NCBI GenBank assembly: GCA_028689615.1 | Contig: JAQVCV010000023.1 | Location: 1-60,376, forward strand | Direction of reading: 5' to 3' | Source of the DNA: Bacteroidales bacterium | GTDB lineage: Bacteria; Bacteroidota; Bacteroidia; Bacteroidales; TTA-H9 | Length of the DNA: 60,376 bases | Shown: piece after piece, positions 17,485 through 27,594 of the stretch | How the letters are laid out: every line of letters starts with the position of its first letter | Position numbering within the stretch: position 1 is the first letter of the stretch | Notes under the pieces: generated by a model | What the model saw: only the letters and a program-made list of their open reading frames with translations | Databases searched by the model: none | Told to the model about the DNA's origin: nothing | Made by a program: the position numbers and the translations under genes

Positions 17485-18498
17485 TTACACCACAGGGTAA
17501 TTTTTGAAAATCTTGTCCGATTTCATCAGAATATCTACATACTGAGCCCGTTTGTAGGCAAAAGGATCTTTCAGGGTTTTGTGCGACAATTTACCTCTGA
17601 AGTCATCAAGGTTGGAATAACCGTGGGTATTCATCCAGGCTTCGAGGTCGGTGAGGATTCGGCCAATGTGCGAGATGCCATTTTTGTAGAGGGTGCTCAC
17701 CACCTGCACGGCATCGGCGCCGGCCAGAATCATCCGGGCCACGTCGCGGCCATCGTACACCCCGTTGCTGCTTATAACGCTCCCCCCGATGTTTCCATAA
17801 AGCAGGCCGGTATAGCGGAGCGACAGGCGGTGATCGTCGGGGTTCGACAGGTTGTAGGGGAAAATATGCTCTTCGCGTTCCACGTCGATATCGGGTTGGA
17901 AGAGCCGGTTGAACAGCACGAAGGCGTCGGCACCGGCAGTGTCCATCTTCCTGATAACATTGAGCGGATTGGAATAATAGGGGCTAAGCTTAGCAGCTAC
18001 AGGAATCTTCACAGCATTTTTTACCTGCCTGATGATGTCGATTCTGCGGTTGATGATTTCAGCGTCCGACTCGTCGAAACTGGTTGAAGCGTGGTAGAAA
18101 TTGAGCTCAATGCCGGCAACACCAGCAGCTTCGAGTTTGGCAGCCCAGGCGGGCCATGTTTCGTCATAAACAGCGTTAAGGCTTGCAAACACCGGAATGT
18201 TGACTGCTTTCACTGCCTGCCCGAGGTTGTAGAGGTATTCAGCCGGACCTGCGTGTTCCAGATCGGGAAAAAGTTGAAGCATCTCGGCATGACGCTCGTT
18301 GTACGATTCCATCTCCTGCTCCAGTTCCAGATTTTCGAGTTGTATCTGCTCCTCGAATAACGATTTATAAACAACAGCAGCAGCTCCGGCCTCCTCCATT
18401 TTTTTCAGGTGCTGACTATCGGCTGAAAGGTTGCAGGCACCAACAACCACGGGGTTTTTCAGTTCGATGCCCATGTATTTGGTTTTCAGTATGCTCAT
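17485..18498 (-). CDS. Dihydroorotate dehydrogenase-like flavoprotein (337 aa)
   Basis: The protein starting MSILKTKYMGIELKNPVVVG has the TIM-barrel FMN-binding pattern of the dihydroorotate dehydrogenase family (VVGACNLS near the start, AKLSPYYSNP in the middle). The C-terminal phosphate-binding part reads SSNGVYDGRDVARMILAGAD and VQVVSTLYKNG. The ATG at 18498 is preferred to an upstream one at 18600, because the added 34 residues are basic and do not belong to the family. Proteins of this DHOD-like subgroup commonly sit beside nifJ and are not the pyrD of pyrimidine synthesis. Here it is divergent from nifJ, which suggests a redox role linked to pyruvate or ferredoxin metabolism. The exact substrate is not known. 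Confidence 0.83.
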   Translation of the reverse strand: MSILKTKYMGIELKNPVVVGACNLSADSQHLKKMEEAGAAAVVYKSLFEEQIQLENLELEQEMESYNERHAEMLQLFPDLEHAGPAEYLYNLGQAVKAVNIPVFASLNAVYDETWPAWAAKLEAAGVAGIELNFYHASTSFDESDAEIINRRIDIIRQVKNAVKIPVAAKLSPYYSNPLNVIRKMDTAGADAFVLFNRLFQPDIDVEREEHIFPYNLSNPDDHRLSLRYTGLLYGNIGGSVISSNGVYDGRDVARMILAGADAVQVVSTLYKNGISHIGRILTDLEAWMNTHGYSNLDDFRGKLSHKTLKDPFAYKRAQYVDILMKSDKIFKNYPVV

Positions 18499-18679
18499 AG
18501 CGATTCGGTTTTTAAGGGGTTTGAAGAAAAATGTTTGGATTATAACCCGATAAGTGCGGTAAATGTTCGATGGAAGCCAGATTTTTTTTAAAAGACTCAT
18601 TACAATCTAAACCATTTCTAAATAAGATAATTGGAAGGGGAAAAGGGCGGAAATTGGTTCGTGTATCGTTGAAAATCCG

Positions 18680-18687
18680 TACCTTCG
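18680..18687 (+). promoter_or_regulatory. Probable -7 promoter box of nifJ (TACCTTCG)
   Basis: One mismatch to TAnnTTTG, 66 bases before the nifJ start, in the divergent intergenic region. The assignment is tentative. Confidence 0.45.
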
Positions 18688-18745
18688 CACCGCTTTTTGC
18701 ATTTGATTTTAACCACTTAATTATACGCTTTTTAACTCATTAAAA

Positions 18746-21700
18746 ATGGAAAAGAAAAAGTTCATCACTTGCGATGGTAACATGGCTGCCTCGCACATCG
18801 CTTACATGTTCAGCGAAGTGGCTGCCATCTATCCCATCACCCCATCGTCAACCATGGCCGAATACGTGGATGAATGGGCTGCCAACGGAAGAAAAAATAT
18901 CTTTGGAGAAACCGTTCATGTTGTTGAGATGCAATCGGAAGCAGGAGCTGCCGGAGCTGTTCATGGTTCGTTGCAATCAGGAGCCCTTACCACCACATTC
19001 ACGGCATCACAGGGTCTGTTGCTGATGATTCCCAACATGTACAAGATTGCCGGTGAGTTGCTTCCTGGTGTATTCCATGTAAGTGCACGCACCGTGGCTT
19101 CGCAGGCACTTTCAATTTTTGGCGACCATTCCGACGTTATGGCTACCCGCCAGACCGGTTACGCGCTGTTGGCTTCGGGCAGTGTTCAGGAAATTATGGA
19201 CATTGCCGCTGTAGCGCACCTCACCGCCATCAAATCGCGTGTTCCTTTCCTTCACTTCTTCGACGGGTTCCGCTCATCGCACGAGATTCAAAAGATTGAG
19301 ATGCTGTGCAACGAAGATCTGGCCGGCCTTATCGATCAGGATGCCCTGCAAGCCTACCGCGATCGCGCCCTTAACCCCGAGCACCCCGTAACCCGTGGCA
19401 CTGCCCAGAACCCCGACATCTTCTTCCAGGCACGCGAAGCCTCCAACCGCTTCTACGACGTGATCCCCGATATGGTTGAAGATTACATGAAAGAGATCAC
19501 CCGCCTGACCGGTCGCGAATACCACCCCTTCGTGTATTATGGTGCTCCCGATGCCGAAAACATCATTGTAGCCATGGGTTCGGCCACCGAAACCATCCGC
19601 GAAGTGATTGACTACAAGGTAGCCCAGGGCGAAAAAGTGGGTCTTATCGTGGTTCACCTCTACCGCCCGTTCTCGGCAAAATACTTCTTCAACGTGCTCC
19701 CAAAATCGGTAAAACGCATTGCCGTGATGGATCGCACCAAAGAGCCGGGAGCCAATGGCGAACCGCTTTACCTCGACATTGTGGAGATGTTCTACAACAT
19801 GGAGAACGCCCCTCTGATCGTTGGCGGACGCTACGGTCTCAGTTCCAAAGACGTTACCCCGTCGCAGATTCTGGCAGTTTACGACAACCTGGCCATGGCC
19901 GAACCCAAAAACCAGTTCACCGTGGGTATTGTTGACGACGTAACCTTCAAATCGCTGCCCCTCCAACCCGAGCGCAGCTTCGCCCCCAAAGGCACCTTCG
20001 AGGCCAAGTTCTACGGTCTGGGTTCCGACGGAACCGTGGGCGCCAATAAGAACTCCATCAAAATTATTGGCGAAACCACCGACAAGTATTGTCAGGCTTA
20101 TTTCGCCTACGACTCCAAGAAATCGGGAGGATTCACCGCTTCGCACCTCCGTTTCGGCGACAAACCAATCCGCTCTACCTACCTCGCTACCAGCCCCGAC
20201 TTTGTGGCTTGCCATGTGCCCGCCTACCTCGACAAATACGACATGCTGCGTGGTTTAAAAGATGGCGGTACCTTCCTGTTCAACTCCATTTGGGACGAAG
20301 AGGAGACCAAGCGCCGCCTGCCCGACCACATCAAACACTATCTGGCTTCCCACAAAATTAATTTCTATACCATCAACGCCACGGCAATTGCCGAAGAAAT
20401 TGGTCTGGGCAACCGCACCAACACCATCATGCAAAGTGCTTTCTTCAAACTGGCCGAAGTGATCCCTTACGATCAGGCTGTTGAAGAGATGAAGAAATTC
20501 ATCAAGAAGTCGTACGGCAACAAGGGCGAAGAGATCGTGAAGATGAACAACGCCGCTGTTGATCGCGGCAGTGAAGTGGTGAAAGTTGAAGTACCCGCCG
20601 AATGGGCTTCGCTTAGCGCTACCATAAAACTCGGAGTGATGGGCGAGCGTCCCGACTTCATCGCGAAAGTAGCCGATCCTGTGAACGCACAAATGGGCGA
20701 CGACCTTCCGGTGAGCGCCTTCCTTGACCGCGAAGACGGAACCTTCCCCTCAGGAACCACCCGCTACGAAAAACGCGGTATTGCTGTTAACGTACCCGAG
20801 TGGCAACCCGATAACTGCATCCAGTGCAACCAGTGCGCCTACGTGTGCCCCCACGCCGCTATTCGTCCGTTCCTGCTCAACGAAGAGGATGTGAAGAATG
20901 CCCCCGAAGGTACCACTACCATCAAAACCAACGGCAAAGGGCTGGAAGGAATTCAGTTCCGCATTCAGGTGAGCGTGCTCGACTGTACCGGCTGCGGCAA
21001 CTGCGCCGATGTATGCCCTGCAAAAACCAAGGCTTTGGAGATGAAACCGCTGGGAACCCAGATGGCCGAAGTTGAACGTTTCGATTACATGGATACCAAA
21101 GTGGGTTACAAAGAAAACTACTTCGACAAAACCAAAACGCTTAAAAACAGCCAGTTTGCGCAACCTTTGTTTGAATTCTCGGGTGCTTGTGCCGGTTGCG
21201 GCGAAACCCCCTACATCAAAACCATCACCCAGCTTTACGGCGAACGGATGATGGTAGCCAATGCCACGGGTTGCTCCTCCATTTATGGTGGTTCGGCTCC
21301 TTCAACACCTTATTGTGCCAACCACGAAAGCGGTCACGGTCCGGCCTGGGCCAACTCGTTGTTCGAAGACAATGCCGAGTACGGCTTTGGTATGGCCACC
21401 GGAGTAGAAAAACTGCGCGAACGCGTTGCCCTCAGGATGAAAGATGCCTTGGCAGGCCAACTGAGCGACGAATTGCGTGCTGCCTACACAACATGGCTCG
21501 ACGGGAAAGACAACGCCCAGGCTTCGAAAGAGGCTTCCAAAGCATTGCTCCCGCTGCTCGAGAAAGCCACCGATCCCATTGCCCGCGAAATATTTGCCCT
21601 TCGTCAGTACCTGGTTAAGAAATCGGTATGGGTGTTTGGTGGCGACGGCTGGGCCTACGACATTGGTTACGGCGGACTCGACCACGTGATAGCTTCGGGC

Positions 21701-22276
21701 AACGACATCAACATTCTGGTGCTCGATACAGAGGTTTACTCCAACACAGGCGGACAAGCCTCGAAATCAACACCAGTTGGTGCTGTGGCAAAATTTGCCG
21801 CTTCGGGTAAGAAAATCCGCAAGAAAGACCTTGGCGCCATGGCCATGACCTACGGCTATGTGTATGTGGCCCAGGTAGCTATGGGAGCTAACCAGTCGCA
21901 ATATTTCAAAGCCATTCGCGAAGCCGAAGAGTATCCGGGGCCATCGCTCATTATTGCCTACGCTCCCTGTATCAACCACGGTTTGCGCGCCGGTATGGGC
22001 AAAACGCAGGAAGAGGAGAAACTGGCTGTTGAGGCTGGCTACTGGCACCTCTACCGCTACAACCCCATGTTGGAGGCAGAAGGCAAGAACCCGTTCCAAT
22101 ACGACTCCAAGGAGCCCGATTGGAGCAAATTCCAGGGATTCCTCAACAGCGAAGTGCGCTACACCTCGCTCAAGAAAGCATTCCCTGCCGAAGCCGCCGA
22201 GCTGTTTAAAGCTGCTGAAGAAAACGCCAAATGGCGCTACAACAGTTACCAGCGCATGGCTAAAATGGAATACTAA
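18746..22276 (+). CDS. nifJ: Pyruvate:ferredoxin (flavodoxin) oxidoreductase
   Basis: The 1176-residue single chain has the usual length for the homodimeric enzyme, which converts pyruvate and CoA to acetyl-CoA, CO2 and reduced ferredoxin. The pyruvate-binding N-terminal domain includes YPITPSS. Two 4Fe-4S clusters are supplied by CIQCNQCAYVCPHA and CTGCGNCADVCPAK (about residues 690-760). A further proximal cluster region is seen at GACAGCGETPY and ATGCSSIYGGS. The thiamine diphosphate motif GDGWAYDIGYGGLDH is followed by YSNTGGQASKSTP near residue 970-1010. All expected cysteines are present. It indicates oxygen-sensitive fermentative metabolism. A strong terminator follows, so it is probably monocistronic. 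Confidence 0.97.
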   Translation: MEKKKFITCDGNMAASHIAYMFSEVAAIYPITPSSTMAEYVDEWAANGRKNIFGETVHVVEMQSEAGAAGAVHGSLQSGALTTTFTASQGLLLMIPNMYKIAGELLPGVFHVSARTVASQALSIFGDHSDVMATRQTGYALLASGSVQEIMDIAAVAHLTAIKSRVPFLHFFDGFRSSHEIQKIEMLCNEDLAGLIDQDALQAYRDRALNPEHPVTRGTAQNPDIFFQAREASNRFYDVIPDMVEDYMKEITRLTGREYHPFVYYGAPDAENIIVAMGSATETIREVIDYKVAQGEKVGLIVVHLYRPFSAKYFFNVLPKSVKRIAVMDRTKEPGANGEPLYLDIVEMFYNMENAPLIVGGRYGLSSKDVTPSQILAVYDNLAMAEPKNQFTVGIVDDVTFKSLPLQPERSFAPKGTFEAKFYGLGSDGTVGANKNSIKIIGETTDKYCQAYFAYDSKKSGGFTASHLRFGDKPIRSTYLATSPDFVACHVPAYLDKYDMLRGLKDGGTFLFNSIWDEEETKRRLPDHIKHYLASHKINFYTINATAIAEEIGLGNRTNTIMQSAFFKLAEVIPYDQAVEEMKKFIKKSYGNKGEEIVKMNNAAVDRGSEVVKVEVPAEWASLSATIKLGVMGERPDFIAKVADPVNAQMGDDLPVSAFLDREDGTFPSGTTRYEKRGIAVNVPEWQPDNCIQCNQCAYVCPHAAIRPFLLNEEDVKNAPEGTTTIKTNGKGLEGIQFRIQVSVLDCTGCGNCADVCPAKTKALEMKPLGTQMAEVERFDYMDTKVGYKENYFDKTKTLKNSQFAQPLFEFSGACAGCGETPYIKTITQLYGERMMVANATGCSSIYGGSAPSTPYCANHESGHGPAWANSLFEDNAEYGFGMATGVEKLRERVALRMKDALAGQLSDELRAAYTTWLDGKDNAQASKEASKALLPLLEKATDPIAREIFALRQYLVKKSVWVFGGDGWAYDIGYGGLDHVIASGNDINILVLDTEVYSNTGGQASKSTPVGAVAKFAASGKKIRKKDLGAMAMTYGYVYVAQVAMGANQSQYFKAIREAEEYPGPSLIIAYAPCINHGLRAGMGKTQEEEKLAVEAGYWHLYRYNPMLEAEGKNPFQYDSKEPDWSKFQGFLNSEVRYTSLKKAFPAEAAELFKAAEENAKWRYNSYQRMAKMEY

Positions 22277-22290
22277 ACTCTGTTGTTCTA

Positions 22291-22319
22291 AAAAAGGGGT
22301 GGCAATGCCACCCCTTTTT
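22291..22319 (+). terminator. Intrinsic terminator of nifJ
   Basis: The arm AAAAAGGGGTGGC (22291-22303) pairs fully with 22307-22319, with loop AAT and a T run at the end. Confidence 0.93.
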
Positions 22320-22352
22320 CATTTATAGCAACAATATGGAGCGCTATTTGAC

Positions 22353-22360
22353 TATCTTTG
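22353..22360 (+). promoter_or_regulatory. Bacteroidota -7 promoter box (TATCTTTG)
   Basis: An exact TAnnTTTG match 27 bases before the ATG at 22388. It overlaps a TTG codon at 22358, which rules that codon out as the start. Confidence 0.65.
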
Positions 22361-22387
22361 CTGCGAACCACCTCACTGGCAAACCGA

Positions 22388-25300
22388 ATGGACATCGATT
22401 TTTTTACAGGACTGTTACACAACATTGCCCTCTTGCTGGCTTCGGGCGTTGTTTTCGACCACTACTGGAAACAGAGTGAAACATCGCTCACACTGCCAAA
22501 AAAGCTCCAGATTGGTATTTTACTGAGCCTGATAGGCATCATCGTAATGATCACACCCTGGAGGCTTAGCGAAGGGTTGGTTTTTGACGGACGTTCTATT
22601 TTGTTATCGAACTCGGGCTTGTTTTTCGGACCCATTCCAACACTGGTTGCAATGCTGGCTACAGGAGCCTTCCGAATCATGACAGGCGGCGATGGTGTTT
22701 ATATGGGAACCATGGTGATAGTGAGTTCAGGCACAATTGGGATTTTATGGCACCACTTTCGAAAAGGGTGGCAGGAGAAGAAAAGCCGTCACCAGGAACT
22801 GATACTGATGGGTCTGGTGGTTCACCTGGTAATGTTGGGATGCACTTCGCTGTTACCCGAAAAAGTGGCCCTCAGTACACTGCAGAGCATCTATATCCCA
22901 ACCCTTACTATTTATCCATTAGGGTCGTTTTTGTTTGGTTTTTTCTTGCTTCACCGGCTGAAACATTGGCAAACAAAAGCCCTGCTCAAAGCCAACGAAG
23001 AACGCTTCAGGCTGTTCTACGAAAACGCACCGGTGGCCTACCACTCTCTCAACAAGCAGGGACGCATTCTGGAGGTAAACCAATCGTGGCTCCAAATGCT
23101 TGGATACCAAAAGCACGAAGCGATGGGGCGATGGATTGGTGATTTTCTGCACCCCGACTCGATACCATTTTGGCATGAAAAATTCGCCGAATTTTTACAA
23201 AACGGACGTGTTGACAACCTCGATTTCACCTTCATGACCAAACAGGGGCAGGAGGTGAAAGCCATCACCTACGGACGGATTTCGTACGATGCCAAAGGAG
23301 AATTCCTACAAACACATTCAGTAGTGCACAACATCACCGAACGAAAATTAGCTGAATCCAACATCCGGCAACTTAACGAACGACTCACCCTGGCCGCTAA
23401 GGCAGCACGGTTTGGAGTTTGGGACTGGGACATCAAATCAGACCGTTTGGATTGGGATGATACCATGTACGAAATCTATGGATTGAAAAAAAGCGATTTC
23501 AGTGGAGCTTACGAAGCCTGGCTTAGCGCGGTGCATCCCGAGGATATGAAGCGGAGCAACGAGATATCGAGACAGGCCCGCGATAACGGTGGCGAGTACG
23601 ATACCGAATTCAGAATACTAAAACATGGACGGGAAGAGCGGTTAATCAGGGCTATAGGCATGATAATCAGAGACGAAACAGGCGAACCGGTTCGCATGAC
23701 AGGCATCAACTACGACATTACCCAACGCCGCAACGACGAAGAGAAACTCCGCGACACCCTTCACCAACTCGAAGTAATTACCTACAACCTCCCCAACATC
23801 TTGTGGAAAGCCGATGTGGCTCCCGACGGCTCGTTTATAAACACTTACATTTCGCCCGTGGTTGACGAATTCCTGAAACTACCCGAAAACACCATCAACC
23901 ACAGTTGGGAAAACTACTTCGGTTATATTGTACCTGCCTGCATGCCCGATGTAATGCAAAAATTCAGATACGGCATTGCCAACCAGGGCGAGACCATCTC
24001 GATGGAATACGAAGTAAACCTGGCCGACGGCTCACGGGCATGGTTTCTGTCATCGGGAAGAGCCTATACAACAGACAACGCGACTCGCATTTTTGGATAT
24101 ACCACCAACATCACCCACCGCAAACAAACCGAAGAGCGCATCGCAGAAAACGAGCGGTTGCTCAGAAGCTACTTCGAAGGAGCACCAGATGCCATTTTCG
24201 TGTATGACTCTAAAGGACGGTTCAGCTTAACAAACAAATCGGCCGAGATGCTAACAGGTTACTCCACCGAAGAACTTAGCAAAATGAGGGTGCATGACAT
24301 TCTGACTATCCCTTCGTTGCAAACGGCGAAAGAAATGATGAACGGCATCGACCAATCGCCAGGGGTATCGGGAGAAATTGAAATATTGACCAAAACAGGT
24401 ATTGTTATACCGGCTCTGGCCAGTGCCATCAAGGTAGAAGACAACAAAATTCTGGCTTTTGTTAAAGACATCACAAGCATAAAAAACACGCAAACAGAGC
24501 TTATCAAAGCCAAAGAAAAAGCAGAAGAAAGCAACCGTTTGAAGTCGGCATTTCTGGCTACCATGAGCCACGAACTGCGAACGCCGCTCAACGCCATTAT
24601 TGGCTTCAGCGCCCTTATTGACGGCGAAACCGACATCGGCACTATTTACGAAAATGCCGCTATCATCAACCGAAGTGGCGATCAATTGCTCTCCATCATC
24701 GAGTCGGTTTTCACGATGGCCATGTTGCAATCAGGCGAAGAAAAACTTTCTGTTACCCAGTTTAAAGTCAATGATTTGTTAAAAGATCTTGAGCAAATTG
24801 CCCTGATTGATCTTGAGAAAAAAGAGAAGATGCACCTTGCTCTCCATTTCGAAATGGATAACAGAACGAAAGAAACCCTGATAAGAACAGACAAGAGCAA
24901 ACTAATGCAATTGCTTGGCAATCTGATTACAAATGCCATTAAATACACCCACCAGGGGAGCATCAGAATTGGATGTAATTGCAACAAGAACAACGATATT
25001 GAGTTCTTTGTGAACGATACCGGAATTGGCATTCCTGCTGAAAAACATTCTATTATTTTCGAGCAATTTCGCCAGGCCGACGACTCCCATACACGCTTGT
25101 ATGGTGGTGTTGGATTGGGTTTGAGTATATGCAGCGAAATTGCAACGATGCTTGGAGGAGAGATCACGCTGGAATCGGAGCCGGGAAAAGGGAGTAATTT
25201 TAGCTTCGTACTCTCGAACGCTTTGGTTGGGGTAAAGCCTGTAGCACAAGCAACTGCCAAGGCTAAAAACATCGTCAGGTTCGATGGCAAAACCATTCTG

Positions 25301-25651
25301 TTGGTTGACGATCTTGACGACAACCTCTACCTGCTTGAACTCATGTTGTCGCCAACCGGAGCGGCCGTTTTACGCGCATCCGACGGCCCTAACGCCCTGA
25401 AAATGGTAGAAATGTACCCGGAAATTGACCTGGTGCTGATGGATATTAAAATGCCCGAGATGGACGGCTACGATGCCATGACCCTTGTGCACAGATTAAG
25501 ACCTGGCTTGCCTGTTGTTGCACAAACCGCATTTGCCATTCCCGGCGACAGAGAATATGCCCTCCAAAAAGGTTGCGCGGGTTATCTGGCCAAGCCTATC
25601 AAAAAAGACATCCTGCTGGCAGAGATACAACGAGTGCTGGCAGGAAAATGA
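22388..25651 (+). CDS. 5TM-PAS hybrid sensor histidine kinase with receiver domain (1087 aa)
   Basis: The N-terminus (about 1-190) is a 5TMR-LYT membrane sensor with the diagnostic FDGRSILLSNSGLFFGPIPT segment. About four PAS domains follow (roughly 205-325, 335-455, 460-585 and 590-705). Next are HisKA with FLATMSHELRTPLNAIIGFS (His near 728) and HATPase_c (NLITNAIKYTH, DTGIGIP, GVGLGLSICSE). The C-terminal receiver domain (about 965-1085) carries the phospho-accepting Asp near 1019 (LVLMDIKMPEMDGYDAM). Phosphate would pass from His to the internal receiver. No histidine phosphotransfer protein or output regulator is adjacent. A 5TMR-LYT head suggests sensing at the membrane or cell wall, but the signal is unknown. 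The -7 box just upstream fixes the start. Confidence 0.93.
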   Translation: MDIDFFTGLLHNIALLLASGVVFDHYWKQSETSLTLPKKLQIGILLSLIGIIVMITPWRLSEGLVFDGRSILLSNSGLFFGPIPTLVAMLATGAFRIMTGGDGVYMGTMVIVSSGTIGILWHHFRKGWQEKKSRHQELILMGLVVHLVMLGCTSLLPEKVALSTLQSIYIPTLTIYPLGSFLFGFFLLHRLKHWQTKALLKANEERFRLFYENAPVAYHSLNKQGRILEVNQSWLQMLGYQKHEAMGRWIGDFLHPDSIPFWHEKFAEFLQNGRVDNLDFTFMTKQGQEVKAITYGRISYDAKGEFLQTHSVVHNITERKLAESNIRQLNERLTLAAKAARFGVWDWDIKSDRLDWDDTMYEIYGLKKSDFSGAYEAWLSAVHPEDMKRSNEISRQARDNGGEYDTEFRILKHGREERLIRAIGMIIRDETGEPVRMTGINYDITQRRNDEEKLRDTLHQLEVITYNLPNILWKADVAPDGSFINTYISPVVDEFLKLPENTINHSWENYFGYIVPACMPDVMQKFRYGIANQGETISMEYEVNLADGSRAWFLSSGRAYTTDNATRIFGYTTNITHRKQTEERIAENERLLRSYFEGAPDAIFVYDSKGRFSLTNKSAEMLTGYSTEELSKMRVHDILTIPSLQTAKEMMNGIDQSPGVSGEIEILTKTGIVIPALASAIKVEDNKILAFVKDITSIKNTQTELIKAKEKAEESNRLKSAFLATMSHELRTPLNAIIGFSALIDGETDIGTIYENAAIINRSGDQLLSIIESVFTMAMLQSGEEKLSVTQFKVNDLLKDLEQIALIDLEKKEKMHLALHFEMDNRTKETLIRTDKSKLMQLLGNLITNAIKYTHQGSIRIGCNCNKNNDIEFFVNDTGIGIPAEKHSIIFEQFRQADDSHTRLYGGVGLGLSICSEIATMLGGEITLESEPGKGSNFSFVLSNALVGVKPVAQATAKAKNIVRFDGKTILLVDDLDDNLYLLELMLSPTGAAVLRASDGPNALKMVEMYPEIDLVLMDIKMPEMDGYDAMTLVHRLRPGLPVVAQTAFAIPGDREYALQKGCAGYLAKPIKKDILLAEIQRVLAGK

Positions 25652-25785
25652 TCAAGAATAAGGTATTCCGGGATTCTGGTTTATGAATTGTCAGTTTTTG
25701 AAAAAACGGAACAAAAATTCATTTTACAATTGGGATTGCATCAGAATATTTTGTTTATTTGAAGCGATTGATTGACAAACCACGG

Positions 25786-27594
25786 ATGACGAATAACTCT
25801 GATACGTATTGCACTGCTTGCGCCTTAACATCCTTGATCCACCCTATACAACGGATCAACTTTTGGCTTATTATTATGCTGAATTTTACAATTTTAGGTT
25901 GCAAACAACCCAAAAGTGTAAATACTGATTCAAGCATCGCTCCGAAAGAGAAGCGAGAACTGGATTCTATCGGAATCGTTTTTGGCCATTTGGCAGTTGC
26001 AAACCCCGATTCGGCAGAACAAATTGCACTTCAATCCCTTCAGCATCTGAATCAAAGAAAATTATTGCCTCAACTATTTGATCAGCATATTGTTCTGGCC
26101 GAGTTTTACCAATACAACAAGCCCGATTACGACAAAGCCATTGGCCACATCACAGAGGCCATCGCACTCATTCAACGATCGCCCGGCTTGCTCATCGTGA
26201 ACCCCTACATTTTTATCGATATGGGGAACCTGTTTAACAAGATGGATTTCAAGGAACAGGCTGTTGAGCAATACCAATATGCCTGGCAAATGGCAAAAAA
26301 AAGCAGGATTGAGCACGCCAGGGTGTTGGCCTTACACAACATGGCGCTGGTTAACCAGGCCGACCAACAATATGATTCTGCCGAATATTACCTCAACAAA
26401 GCATCGGTTCTCTTTTACGACCACTTTGATCTGATGAATGGAATCAACAGTGTTTATAGAGCTGACCTGGCAAACCGGCAAAACAACGCCGACAAAGCTG
26501 AGCATTGGGCCAACGAAGCCCTATCCACCTTAAAAAATCACGAAACACAACGACTTGCATTCAATCCATCTCCGGTGGCACCTCTCTATGCAGCCATCAC
26601 CGAATTTCAGGCCCGAGCCTGGATGGTTTTATGCGAAGCCTCGGCAGCTCACGGGCATTTGCTCAAGGCGGCCATCTTCCAGTCGCAAGCTCTAAAGCTT
26701 GTTCAGAAAGCAGAATCGCCCAACCTCACCGCCGAATACTGGCAATGCATGGCACGAAACGCCATCCGTTGCCAGGCCAGTCAATTGCAAATCAGACAAG
26801 CAATTGACTCTGCCTTAAGCTGCACCAGATTGCTCAACGACAGTCGTTTGCTTAACAAACGTCAAGAGGAACTTCTCACAATGCTGAGCACCTATGCAAA
26901 TTACCAACAACAAGCCGAAAGTCTTGAAGAGAGGTTTACCATCAACAATCCCCCTCACTTAACCAGCCAGGCTGCCATAAGGCTATCATCGGTATCGCTG
27001 CTGCAAGGAATCAACCAACTAAAACAATCCAACCAACAGGCAGAGCAAATCATTAAGCTGCACAAAGTTGTGATGTGGCTGCTGGCAATCGTGGCCTTTA
27101 TGGCAGGGTTCTTCCTGGTGCTCATGTTGCTCAAAAACAACCAGCTCAGGATTGCGTACGCCACCCTGGCCGAAAAGGTAAAAGCGGAACTGAATCAGAA
27201 CACCAAAAACATAAACACCGACGAAAACGGAAACGGGAACGACCCATGGCTACCCCGCCTGACCAGGGTTATGGAAGAACGAAAACCCTATCTCGACAAA
27301 ACCATCAACCTCAACAAATTGGCTCTGGAGTTAGGAACCAACCAAACCTACCTTTCGAAGCTTATCAACCAACGATACCAACTCAATTTCAACGAGTTCA
27401 TCAACAAACACCGCGTAGAAGAGACCTGCCGCCTTATTGTGGAAGGCCATTTGCACCAAAAGAGCCTCGACCAGTTGGCAGAACAATGCGGTTTCAACTC
27501 AAAATCGACCTTCTATGCTGCCTTTAAGCAGTTTACCGGGCTCACTCCTGCCCAGTTCGCTAAAACCATTACAACTACCAAACCTCCCCGATAG
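25786..27594 (+). CDS. Membrane-anchored TPR / AraC-type HTH regulator (602 aa)
   Basis: The layout is the same as in the gene at 1788. An N-terminal hydrophobic segment ends in a possible lipobox (FTILGC near residue 38). Periplasmic TPR-like repeats (about 60-400) follow, then one membrane span near 427-450 (WLLAIVAFMAGFFLVLMLL) and a C-terminal AraC-type HTH (about 505-600; LNKLALELGTNQTYLSKLIN and CGFNSKSTFYAAFKQFTG). The ATG at 25786 is used; an upstream TTG at 25759 is less likely. The gene sits directly upstream of the surface array at 28058-34955, so regulation of that array is a reasonable inference. Confidence 0.87.
   Translation: MTNNSDTYCTACALTSLIHPIQRINFWLIIMLNFTILGCKQPKSVNTDSSIAPKEKRELDSIGIVFGHLAVANPDSAEQIALQSLQHLNQRKLLPQLFDQHIVLAEFYQYNKPDYDKAIGHITEAIALIQRSPGLLIVNPYIFIDMGNLFNKMDFKEQAVEQYQYAWQMAKKSRIEHARVLALHNMALVNQADQQYDSAEYYLNKASVLFYDHFDLMNGINSVYRADLANRQNNADKAEHWANEALSTLKNHETQRLAFNPSPVAPLYAAITEFQARAWMVLCEASAAHGHLLKAAIFQSQALKLVQKAESPNLTAEYWQCMARNAIRCQASQLQIRQAIDSALSCTRLLNDSRLLNKRQEELLTMLSTYANYQQQAESLEERFTINNPPHLTSQAAIRLSSVSLLQGINQLKQSNQQAEQIIKLHKVVMWLLAIVAFMAGFFLVLMLLKNNQLRIAYATLAEKVKAELNQNTKNINTDENGNGNDPWLPRLTRVMEERKPYLDKTINLNKLALELGTNQTYLSKLINQRYQLNFNEFINKHRVEETCRLIVEGHLHQKSLDQLAEQCGFNSKSTFYAAFKQFTGLTPAQFAKTITTTKPPR

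Noticed and set aside
17272..18087. 271-residue plus-strand frame
   Set aside because: It is antisense to the DHOD-like gene and runs through the terminator hairpin; the minus-strand product is clearly the real one.
18498..18600. N-terminal extension of the DHOD-like protein
   Set aside because: The extra 34 residues are basic, not part of the family, and the downstream ATG fits the conserved start.
19274..20215. 313-residue minus-strand frame inside nifJ
   Set aside because: It is a shadow of nifJ caused by codon bias.
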